This document shows, in pieces, positions 1-5,298 of a DNA stretch of 5,452 nt. The position numbers were made by a program, and so were the translations under genes. The stretch's first letter is position 1. The number at the start of each line of letters is the position of its first letter. The stretch covers positions 1 to 5,452 of the forward strand of contig UREZ01000106.1 of assembly GCA_900547025.1 (NCBI GenBank), written 5' to 3'. This DNA comes from an uncultured Collinsella sp. (GTDB taxonomy: Bacteria; Actinomycetota; Coriobacteriia; Coriobacteriales; Coriobacteriaceae). Under the pieces are notes generated by a model. It ran no database searches. It was not told the DNA's origin and saw nothing but the letters and a program-made list of their open reading frames with translations.

Positions 1-882
1 ATGCCCGCGTACCATGAGCGGCAGGCGATCGTGAGGGCAGCTCGCGCCGCGCTTGATGGCCATGAGCGCGCCGTCCACGTCGCGCTCCCCCAGCTGGTCG
101 GTACCGCGGATACTGCGGAACTCCTCGACACGCACGGGATTGCGCTTGACGAGCGCCAGCAGCGTATCGTCGGACATGACCCACTTGCGCGGGATGTTGC
201 GGCGCTCGGCGCGGTCCTCGCGCCAGGCGGCGAGCTCGCGCGCGATACCCAGCTGATGACGGCTACACGAGTTGATGCGCTTGACCTTGCGGAACGCCTC
301 ATGACGATCGGCACGGTAGTGCGACTCGTCGGCCAGCGGGCGCAGCTCATCGAGCACCCAATCCACACGGCCCAGCTCGCGCAGACGGCTCATCATCTCG
401 GTATAGGCGACGATCAGGTACTTAACGTCATCGATCGCGTACTCAATCTGCTTGTCGGTCAGCGGGCGGCGCGACCAGTCGGTCAGAGACTCGGTCTTGG
501 GCAGCGATACACCGCAGAACGTCTGAACAAGCGCGCCATACGAAATCTGCTGGCGCTCGCCCAAAAAGGCGGCGGCCACCTGCGTGTCAAAAATCGGACG
601 CGGCAGCACGCCTACGGTATGGAGCATGACCTCCATATCCTGCGAGCAGGCGTGGAAGACCTTGGTCACGCTCTCGTCGGCCATAAGCTCGGCCAGCGGC
701 GATAGGTCGTCGATTACCAGGGGATCGACCGCTACGCTCTCGGCAGGGGTGGCAATCTGAACCAAACACAGACGCGGATGGAACGTGCGCTCGCGCAAAA
801 ACTCGGTATCGACGGCAATCGCGTCGAACTCACGGGCGCGCTGGCAAAAGTCGAGTAGAGCCTGATGTGTGGAAATGTACAT
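1..882 (-). CDS. rnd: Ribonuclease D (3'-5' exoribonuclease), 5' part only
   Basis: The minus strand is open from an ATG at 882-880 to the left edge, giving 294 residues; the C-terminus lies outside the window. The product is a DEDDy-family 3'-5' exoribonuclease, which in known bacteria trims tRNA and other stable RNA 3' ends in the cytoplasm. All three exonuclease motifs are visible: DTEF (Asp25, Glu27), HACSQD (Asp82) and YAIDD (Tyr148, Asp152), with the Tyr-x3-Asp spacing of the family. DTQ at 99-101 and TDWSRRPL at 134-141 are also typical. An HRDC-type RNA-binding domain starts around residue 207, with the stretch AAWREDRAERRNIPRKWV. The start is chosen because it puts motif I near residue 25, as in E. 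coli RNase D. No good Shine-Dalgarno precedes it, only GATGGG. It is divergent from the lipid kinase gene. The longest plus-strand ORF here is a shadow. Confidence 0.93.
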   Translation of the reverse strand, partial: MYISTHQALLDFCQRAREFDAIAVDTEFLRERTFHPRLCLVQIATPAESVAVDPLVIDDLSPLAELMADESVTKVFHACSQDMEVMLHTVGVLPRPIFDTQVAAAFLGERQQISYGALVQTFCGVSLPKTESLTDWSRRPLTDKQIEYAIDDVKYLIVAYTEMMSRLRELGRVDWVLDELRPLADESHYRADRHEAFRKVKRINSCSRHQLGIARELAAWREDRAERRNIPRKWVMSDDTLLALVKRNPVRVEEFRSIRGTDQLGERDVDGALMAIKRGASCPHDRLPLMVRGH

Positions 883-944
883 ATCAACCCATCGAATAAG
901 GTTAGGCCCGAAAAACACGGGTAGGATATCGGCATTGCCTTACA

Positions 945-973
945 ACTATACTCGGTTAGTCACAGAACGGGAA
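945..973 (-). promoter_or_regulatory. Candidate promoter for rnd
   Basis: Read on the minus strand, TATAGT (950-945) is preceded at a 17-bp spacing by TTCCCG (973-968). The -10 is good and the -35 weak. The same TTCCC/TATAGT combination appears in front of the Trp leader at 4215-4244, which mildly supports it. It would give a 5' UTR of roughly 55 nt containing a small CCCG/CGGG hairpin (907-921). This is inference from consensus matching only. Confidence 0.35.
947..952 (+). promoter_or_regulatory. Candidate -10 element for the lipid kinase operon
   Basis: TATACT lies about 28 bp before the ATG at 981. A transcript starting near 959 would have a leader of about 20 nt, with only a weak Shine-Dalgarno-like GGGAA at 969-973. 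No convincing -35 is seen. It overlaps the -10 of the divergent rnd promoter, so the two could compete for polymerase. Confidence 0.3.
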
Positions 974-980
974 CGTAAGT

Positions 981-1898
981 ATGCGCTGCCTTATCATCCA
1001 CAACCCGGCATCGGGCCCCAGCTCAGATGAAATCTTCGCATTCACGCACGCCCTTGCACAGGGCGGCGACGAGGTCGTGATGCGCTTTATCGGCGATGGC
1101 ATGGAGCCCGAGGACGCCGTGGCAGACGTGCGCGAGTTTGACCGCGTGGTCGTTTCGGGCGGCGACGGCACTGTCTCCAACGTGCTCGACCAGATGCGCG
1201 GATGCGGTGTCCCCACGCTCGTCTTCCCCTCCGGTACGGCCTGCCTGTTCTTTAACAACATCGGCAATGCCCCCGAGGCAGCGGCGCTTGCCAAGGCCTG
1301 CCGCGCCGGTCGCACGGTCAAAGTGGACATGGGCGAGCTCTTTTGGCTCGACGAGAACGGCAACGAGAAGCGCCACGGCTTCATCATCATCGCCGGCTCG
1401 GGCTTCGACGCCGAGATCATGATGAAGGCCGCCCCCACCAAAAACGACATCGGCGAGATCGCCTACTTCCTCTCCGCGCTCGCCACGCCCAACCCCACGG
1501 TGGCGCACTTTACTATTGAGCACGACGGCATTGTCGAGGAGCTCGACGGCATCTGCTGCATGGCCGGCAACACCTCGGTCATCCAAAACGACATCAACCT
1601 GTTCCCCGACTGCCGCATGAACGATGGCATGGTCGACATTGCGGTCATCGAACCCGTAAAAACTGTGCAGCTTCTACCGACTGTGATCACCGCCGCACTC
1701 GACCCCGCCGGCAAGGTACTCGGCCGCCCGCAGTTCAAGATCATCCAAACCAAGGAAGCCAAGATCACCTGCACCCCATCGCTGGGCATGCAGTTCGATG
1801 GCGAGATTATCTCCAGCAATTCGGGCGTCTTTGGAGCCCGCGCGCTTCCGCAATGCCTCGACCTCATCGTCGACGAATTCTCCCCGCTCGGAAAATAG
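981..1898 (+). CDS. Diacylglycerol/lipid kinase family protein (YegS/DgkB-like)
   Basis: This 305-residue protein has the length and motif order of the DAGK catalytic-domain family of soluble lipid kinases, which phosphorylate diacylglycerol or related lipids at the membrane using ATP. Seen in order: IIHNPASG (residues 5-12), the nucleotide-binding SGGDGT (59-64), FPSGTA (82-87), GSGFDAEIM in the mid-domain, FPDCRMNDGMVDI in the C-terminal beta domain, and FDGE near residue 273, all matching known family blocks. One oddity is that the usual GTxN that follows the P-loop-like block reads GTAC here (Cys88). There is no signal peptide or membrane segment. The start has a weak ribosome site (GGGAA) but puts the NPxSG block at the expected distance from the N-terminus. 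Its stop codon is embedded in the Shine-Dalgarno of the next small gene, so the two are probably co-transcribed. The lipid substrate cannot be told from the sequence. Confidence 0.88.
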   Translation: MRCLIIHNPASGPSSDEIFAFTHALAQGGDEVVMRFIGDGMEPEDAVADVREFDRVVVSGGDGTVSNVLDQMRGCGVPTLVFPSGTACLFFNNIGNAPEAAALAKACRAGRTVKVDMGELFWLDENGNEKRHGFIIIAGSGFDAEIMMKAAPTKNDIGEIAYFLSALATPNPTVAHFTIEHDGIVEELDGICCMAGNTSVIQNDINLFPDCRMNDGMVDIAVIEPVKTVQLLPTVITAALDPAGKVLGRPQFKIIQTKEAKITCTPSLGMQFDGEIISSNSGVFGARALPQCLDLIVDEFSPLGK

Positions 1899-1907
1899 GA
1901 GGACCCT

Positions 1908-2000
1908 ATGAACGACAATCCCCTGCTCGGCTTTATCATCATCGTTCTGGCCATGCTCGTCGGCTATGCGATTAACGTGATCCACCGCCGGAAGAAGTAA
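1908..2000 (+). CDS. 30-residue single-pass membrane protein, unknown function
   Basis: A short gene starts at ATG 1908 behind a near-perfect Shine-Dalgarno AGGAGGA (1897-1903), which overlaps the TAG stop of the upstream lipid kinase. The product begins MNDNPLLGF, has one hydrophobic stretch (about residues 6-25) and ends in a basic tail, HRRKK, which predicts the C-terminus inside the cell. The strong ribosome site, tight coupling and the terminator about 35 bp downstream support a real gene despite its size. I do not recognise a family. By analogy with other tiny membrane proteins it could tether or regulate a partner, the obvious candidate being the co-transcribed lipid kinase, whose substrate is in the membrane. 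That is inference only. Confidence 0.7.
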   Translation: MNDNPLLGFIIIVLAMLVGYAINVIHRRKK

Positions 2001-2035
2001 TTCCACATTGGTATGATATTCATCCAATTATCGTC

Positions 2036-2080
2036 TCCCCCGTTGTTTATGCATTTGCCAGACAGCGGGGGATTTTTCTT
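2036..2080 (+). terminator. Intrinsic terminator of the lipid kinase/small protein unit
   Basis: An 11-bp stem pairs 2036-2046 (TCCCCCGTTGT) with 2062-2072 (ACAGCGGGGGA), with one T·G wobble and a 15-nt loop. TTTTTCTTT follows immediately (2073-2080 and on). This is a textbook Rho-independent terminator on the plus strand. Confidence 0.9.
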
Positions 2081-2308
2081 TGCGCACCGCGCAAGGCGCT
2101 TTATTCAGGTACAGTAATTGCAGGGCGTCTTTATTTAAATAAAGTTAGATAATGAGTATTCTTGTCCGCTCATCGCATATTTTAGGACGCTCATCGAGTA
2201 TTTCATCGAAATAGATGAATACTATTTAGACTTCCGATAGGCTAATAGATGTATTTATTAGCTGAAATCCGGCACGGTTCCGCGGGGTTTCAACGGTTGG
2301 GAGGGATC
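2081..2308 (+). promoter_or_regulatory. AT-rich control region upstream of the dipeptidase gene
   Basis: This stretch holds no gene that I can support and is clearly AT-richer than its surroundings, mainly at 2129-2260. It contains a perfect 16-bp palindrome CTTTATTTAAATAAAG (2129-2144). CGCTCATCG occurs twice, 21 bp apart (2167-2175 and 2188-2196), with a third TCATCG at 2203-2208. An inverted repeat pairs AGTATTTCATC (2197-2207) with GATGAATACT (2214-2223). TAGATAAT (2146-2153) is -10-like but has no clear -35, so the promoter itself is not assigned. The repeats suggest one or more transcription-factor sites. Confidence 0.5.
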
Positions 2309-4111
2309 ATGAGGTTTACTCATCCTGTCAACACGCTCAAAAAGCTCGGCTGCGGCCTTGCGTTTGGAGCAGCGGCCATCATGGCCATGCCGACTTCGGC
2401 ACTCGCCTGCACCCAGATCTACATGGGCAGCAAGCTCACGGCAGACGGCAACACATACTACGGCCGTTCCGAGGACTTCGGTCCGCGCTATGTTAAGCAC
2501 TTTGGCATTGAGCCCGCACACAAGGACGGCAACGAGTACACATCGGTCGAGTCCGGTTTTGAGTACAAGTCCAAGGGCGCAACCTACCGCTACACCTTCG
2601 TTCGCGACAACCCCTCGCAGTGGGAAGATCGCTACGACGCATATTCCGAGGCTGGCATCAACGAGAAGGGCGTTTCCTGCTCTGCCACGCTGAGCACCTC
2701 CTATAACGAGAAGGCCGAAGAGGCCGATCCCATCACCGAGGAGACTGGCATTGGCGAGTACAGCTATGCCAGCGTCATCCTGGGCGAGAGTGCCACGGCC
2801 CGCGAGGGCGTCGAGCTCATCGGCAGCCTGATCGACGAGCAGGGCGTCTGCTCCAACGACCAGATCATCATCGCCGACAGCACCGAGACCTGGCTGTTCG
2901 CCGCGCTTTCCGGCCATCAGTGGATTGCTATGAAGCTCGCCGATGACATTGCCTCGCTCAACCCCAACATCGGCAACCTCACCTATAACGTCGACCTCGA
3001 TGACACCGAGAACTGTCTCCATTCCGAGGGCATCGAGTCCATGCCCAAGGAGAAGGGCTTTGCCGAGTACACCGACGGCAAGTTCGACGTCGCCAAGACC
3101 TACGGCGAGGAGATCGGCGAGGCCGGTATGCACCAGTGGTCGCGCTATATCCAGGGTCGCGATTACTTCATGGCCCCGCTGGCTGAAGGCACTGACTACG
3201 AGATCGTCAAGGACGAGCGTGAAGACGCTCGCGCCACGACCGGCGCCCTGGTCCACGAGATGCAGCCGCTGTTCTTCCAGCCCGGCAAGTCCGACTGGAA
3301 CACCTTCGAGATGATCCGTTCCTTCGCCGCCCGCGGCGAGAATGTCGCCGGCCTCAACGCCAACACCGACGGCGCCTACGCCATCGGCTCCAACCGCAAC
3401 ACCGAGATCCACACCTTCCAGATCCGTCAGGGCATGGATCCCGAGATCGCGACCATCCAGTGGGAGATGCTCTCCAACGCCGAGTTCTCCGTCGCCATCC
3501 CCCTCTACTCTGCACTGCTCACCGAGGTCAGCCCCTACTTTAGCGATCAGGATGTCTCCTTCGACCACTGCGAAGAGGAAGACGTCGTGAACAACGAGGA
3601 GCCCAAGAACTCCATCAACTACGTCCTCATGGACATCAACACGCTCGCCTATGAGAACCGCGACCACTGCGCTACCGGCGTCCGCGCCTACCTCGATGCG
3701 CTGCAGAAGGAACTCATCGAGCAGAACCTGACCGTCGACGAGGCCATGCAGGCCGCCGAGAACACCGAGGCCCGCACCGCCCTGGCCAACAAGGCCGGCA
3801 AGGCTGCCACCAAAAACACCTACATCAAGTGCAAGGCCATGCTCGAGGAGATGCGCGACTACCTCAAGGAGGAGGATTTCTCCGAGGAGTTCGTCCCGAG
3901 CGACTACGATGCCGACAACGACTGCCTGGTCAAGTCCATCACCTACGCCGACGAGGCCCTCTCCGATGAGGACGTAGCCGAGCCCGAGGTCGAGAAGGAA
4001 GAGGCCACCGAAGAGAAGTCCGAGGGCAACAACATGGCCGCCATGGCCGTTGGCGCCGTCGTCATCATCGGCGTCTGCGGCTTCGTGCTCTATCGTCGCA
4101 AGAAGGCCTAA
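2309..4111 (+). CDS. Secreted, membrane-anchored C69-family dipeptidase
   Basis: The 600-residue product resembles C69 (PepD-type) peptidases, Ntn-hydrolases that use an N-terminal cysteine to cut dipeptides. Residues 1-33 form a signal peptide: a basic start, a hydrophobic stretch LAFGAAAIMAM and the AxA cleavage motif ALA. Cleavage there leaves Cys34 first, in CTQIYMGSKLTADGNTYYGR, which matches the family's nucleophile block CTxxxVGxxAxxDGxxxxxR. GINEKGVS, the ENxDHC-like block and SxNRNTEIHTFQ are consistent with the catalytic domain. The C-terminus has an acidic Glu-rich linker (about 550-572), a hydrophobic anchor (about 576-595) and a YRRKKA tail, so the enzyme should sit on the outer face of the membrane. 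No LPxTG motif is present. I start at 2309 rather than the in-frame ATG 2249 because GGGAGGG (2299-2305) lies just before it and the signal peptide then has normal length. The antisense ORF across this gene is a codon-bias shadow. Confidence 0.88.
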   Translation: MRFTHPVNTLKKLGCGLAFGAAAIMAMPTSALACTQIYMGSKLTADGNTYYGRSEDFGPRYVKHFGIEPAHKDGNEYTSVESGFEYKSKGATYRYTFVRDNPSQWEDRYDAYSEAGINEKGVSCSATLSTSYNEKAEEADPITEETGIGEYSYASVILGESATAREGVELIGSLIDEQGVCSNDQIIIADSTETWLFAALSGHQWIAMKLADDIASLNPNIGNLTYNVDLDDTENCLHSEGIESMPKEKGFAEYTDGKFDVAKTYGEEIGEAGMHQWSRYIQGRDYFMAPLAEGTDYEIVKDEREDARATTGALVHEMQPLFFQPGKSDWNTFEMIRSFAARGENVAGLNANTDGAYAIGSNRNTEIHTFQIRQGMDPEIATIQWEMLSNAEFSVAIPLYSALLTEVSPYFSDQDVSFDHCEEEDVVNNEEPKNSINYVLMDINTLAYENRDHCATGVRAYLDALQKELIEQNLTVDEAMQAAENTEARTALANKAGKAATKNTYIKCKAMLEEMRDYLKEEDFSEEFVPSDYDADNDCLVKSITYADEALSDEDVAEPEVEKEEATEEKSEGNNMAAMAVGAVVIIGVCGFVLYRRKKA

Positions 4112-4128
4112 GGCCCTCACGCTCTAAG

Positions 4129-4162
4129 GGAGGGCAAGACAGTGCGAGCGGTCTTGCCCTCC
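4129..4162 (+). terminator. Strong hairpin 3' of the dipeptidase gene, possible terminator
   Basis: A perfect 12-bp stem pairs 4129-4140 (GGAGGGCAAGAC) with 4151-4162 (GTCTTGCCCTCC) across a 10-nt loop, starting 18 bp after the stop codon. No T-run follows on either strand, so it may need a factor or act as an mRNA 3' stabiliser rather than a classic Rho-independent terminator. Confidence 0.5.
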
Positions 4163-4197
4163 TCGCCTGTCATCCGACCGGCGGGAAACATCGCCGA

Positions 4198-4216
4198 AAT
4201 CTTTTCAAAAAAGATT
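4198..4216. promoter_or_regulatory. Inverted repeat overlapping the leader promoter's upstream part
   Basis: AATCTTTT (4198-4205) is perfectly inverted as AAAAGATT (4209-4216) around a CAA spacer. Its right end touches the presumed -35 region of the promoter at 4215-4244. It could be an operator or simply an AT-rich UP-like element; no protein is implied by the sequence. Confidence 0.35.
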
Positions 4217-4244
4217 CCCTGCACACACTTCGCTGTGCTATAGT
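4215..4244 (+). promoter_or_regulatory. Extended -10 promoter of the Trp leader/ECF operon
   Basis: TATAGT at 4239-4244 is preceded by TGC (4236-4238), making an extended -10. A weak -35, TTCCCT (4215-4220), lies 18 bp upstream. A start near 4251 would give a leader peptide UTR of about 50 nt and about 265 nt of RNA before the S-component start codon. The position, right after the dipeptidase hairpin and right before the leader peptide, supports it. Confidence 0.55.
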
Positions 4245-4302
4245 GCAGCGCAACAGCAACTAGGTGCGACCGCGCCACGGTATCACGAAAGGAGCCACCA
4301 AC

Positions 4303-4371
4303 ATGAAGAACACGATGACGTCTCTCAACAACTGGTGGTGGCGTGATGCGAATGCGATCGGTCGACAGTGA
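4303..4371 (+). CDS. Trp-rich attenuator leader peptide (22 residues)
   Basis: A short gene starts at ATG 4303, 8 nt after AAAGGAG (4288-4294), and ends with TGA at 4369-4371. It encodes MKNTMTSLNNWWWRDANAI plus three more residues. The three consecutive TGG codons (4333-4341) are the hallmark of a trp leader peptide, since Trp is a rare residue. A ribosome stalls there when charged tRNA-Trp is scarce, and that steers RNA folding downstream. A terminator hairpin starts 37 nt after the stop codon, as expected for ribosome-mediated attenuation. The gene controlled is not a trp biosynthetic gene but an ECF transporter S component, so this is a Trp-uptake attenuator. The peptide itself is presumably not functional after synthesis. 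The identity is strongly supported by Trp run, ribosome site and terminator together; the exact switching structures are inferred. Confidence 0.88.
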   Translation: MKNTMTSLNNWWWRDANAIGRQ

Positions 4372-4470
4372 GTCCCTCACGCCTGTTTTTGCGCTCTAGG
4401 TGATTGGAAGGCCTCCGGTTTCGACCGGGGGCCTTTTTCTATCTCGAGCCCAATCGCATTCGCATCACGC
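4341..4470 (+). repeat. Perfect 18-bp inverted repeat bridging leader peptide and post-terminator RNA
   Basis: Positions 4341-4358 (GCGTGATGCGAATGCGAT) are the exact reverse complement of 4453-4470. The 5' arm begins at the last base of the third Trp codon. With one C·A mismatch and a 2-nt bulge, pairing can extend inward to 4360-4365 with 4444-4451. Outward, with single-base bulges, it can run through the Trp codons against 4472-4476. The arms enclose the leader stop codon and the whole terminator hairpin. Seen directly; the function is unknown. Confidence 0.9.
4408..4438 (+). terminator. Attenuator: intrinsic terminator of the Trp leader
   Basis: A 12-bp stem pairs AAGGCCTCCGGT (4408-4419) with ACCGGGGGCCTT (4424-4435), with one T·G wobble and a TTCG loop. 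The T-run is 4434-4438. It lies between the leader peptide and the S-component gene, where it would stop transcription when tryptophan is plentiful. Its left arm has a 7-nt duplicate, GCCTCCG, at 4471-4477. Confidence 0.9.
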
Positions 4471-4517
4471 GCCTCCGCTTTCTTCTCTTGCACTTCCCTT
4501 CCGAAAGGATTTTCACC

Positions 4518-5090
4518 ATGTCTCAGAACACCACCACCGCACAGCCCCGCACCGTCCAGACCGCCGACCGCGGCAAACTCGACGTCCGCGCTCTCGTCTT
4601 GCTCGCCATCCTGCTTGCCGCCGGCTTCATCCTCAACTTCACCGTCGGCAAGGCCATCTCCGGCATCTCGGGCGGCATGATCAGCCCCGAGTTCATTATC
4701 TCGGCCTTCTGCCTCACTATCCTGGTTGTGCGCCCCAACATCGGTCAGGCGCTCGTTATCGGCCTGATCTCGGCCGCAGTGATCCAGATCACTACCACCT
4801 CGCCGTTCGTCGATTTTGCCGCCGAGGGCATCGCCGCCATGCTCATGGCCGTCATTGTCAACGCTGCTGCCAAGGACGGTCAGGTTAAGCCTGCCGTCGC
4901 CATCGTCGCAACCTTCGTGACCACCTTTGTCTCGGGCGTCATCTTCATGGTCATCAAGATGGCCATGCTCGGCGTGGTGAGCGAGCTCGCCGCAGCCATG
5001 CTACCCGTCGTCGCCATGGCCGCCGTCTTTAACGCCATCCTGGTCGGCGCTCTCTACCTGCCCATCCAGAAGGCCCTTAAGCTCAATTAA
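4518..5090 (+). CDS. ECF transporter S component, probably tryptophan-specific
   Basis: The 190-residue product has a hydrophilic N-terminus (about 1-20) and roughly six hydrophobic segments (about 24-43, 58-71, 75-93, 97-118, 124-148 and 158-184). This is the size and layout of the substrate-binding S subunit of energy-coupling factor vitamin/amino-acid importers. The ATPase gene starting at 5299 supports an ECF system. The Trp-codon attenuator upstream makes tryptophan or a close derivative the best guess for the substrate. A TrpP-type S component is described in the ECF literature, but I cannot verify homology here. The start is ATG 4518 with AAAGGA (4504-4509) 8 nt upstream. The longer frame from TTG 4404 is rejected because it would overlap the terminator and lacks a ribosome site. 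A pyrimidine-rich stretch (4478-4502) lies just before the ribosome site and could mask it. Confidence 0.8.
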   Translation: MSQNTTTAQPRTVQTADRGKLDVRALVLLAILLAAGFILNFTVGKAISGISGGMISPEFIISAFCLTILVVRPNIGQALVIGLISAAVIQITTTSPFVDFAAEGIAAMLMAVIVNAAAKDGQVKPAVAIVATFVTTFVSGVIFMVIKMAMLGVVSELAAAMLPVVAMAAVFNAILVGALYLPIQKALKLN

Positions 5091-5096
5091 GCCGCT

Positions 5097-5197
5097 CGGC
5101 TTTACGAGCCACCCCATCTTGGCGTTCATTCGTCGCTCGCGTACCCAAGTACGCTTCGTTCCTCTTTCGCGCCAACCTGGGGCACCTCGTAAAGCCG
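5097..5197. repeat. About 100-bp hairpin-forming intergenic element
   Basis: Terminal arms CGGCTTTACGAG (5097-5108) and CTCGTAAAGCCG (5186-5197) are perfect inverted repeats of 12 bp. Over the outer 28 positions the two arms match at 23, including CCCC/GGGG and TTGGCG/CGCCAA. The centre is a second perfect hairpin, GCGTAC (5139-5144) with GTACGC (5149-5154), around CCAA. No T-run follows and no target duplication is obvious. It fills the gap between two genes of one transporter. It may be a repetitive palindromic (REP/MITE-like) element or an mRNA-processing/attenuating structure. The rest of the 208-bp gap (5198-5298) holds nothing I recognise beyond the ribosome site. Confidence 0.7.
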
Positions 5198-5298
5198 TCT
5201 CCGTGCTTCACCACCAAAGACTGTCCCAAACAACGGGTTCATGGACGTTCTTATACGGTTCGTCATTCAAGAAACTCCGATGACTATGAAAGGTATCC

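Noticed and set aside
1..705. 234-residue plus-strand ORF over rnd
   Set aside because: The minus-strand frame contains all RNase D motifs, while the plus-strand product has no recognisable domain and no ribosome site in view.
1023..1586. Minus-strand ORF over the lipid kinase gene
   Set aside because: It is a shadow frame without family motifs, and the plus-strand frame carries the full set of kinase blocks.
2249..2308. Upstream in-frame ATG 2249 for the dipeptidase
   Set aside because: It would put 20 non-signal residues ahead of a typical signal peptide, and GGGAGGG lies directly before ATG 2309.
2258..4120. 620-residue open frame antisense to the dipeptidase gene
   Set aside because: It mirrors the real gene almost end to end, has a low-complexity Leu/Gly/Val/Asp-rich composition with no recognisable motif, and arises from GC-biased third positions.
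4303..4470. T-box riboswitch
   Set aside because: Neither the T-box sequence nor a stem I specifier layout is seen; the Trp codons are in a translatable frame with a ribosome site, which favours ribosome-mediated attenuation.
4404..4517. N-terminal extension of the S component from TTG 4404
   Set aside because: It would begin inside the attenuator hairpin region without a ribosome site, whereas ATG 4518 has AAAGGA at a good distance and gives a normal S-component N-terminus.
5097..5197. CRISPR repeat or insertion sequence
   Set aside because: There is only one copy, with no spacers, transposase or clear target duplication; it is better described as a hairpin element.
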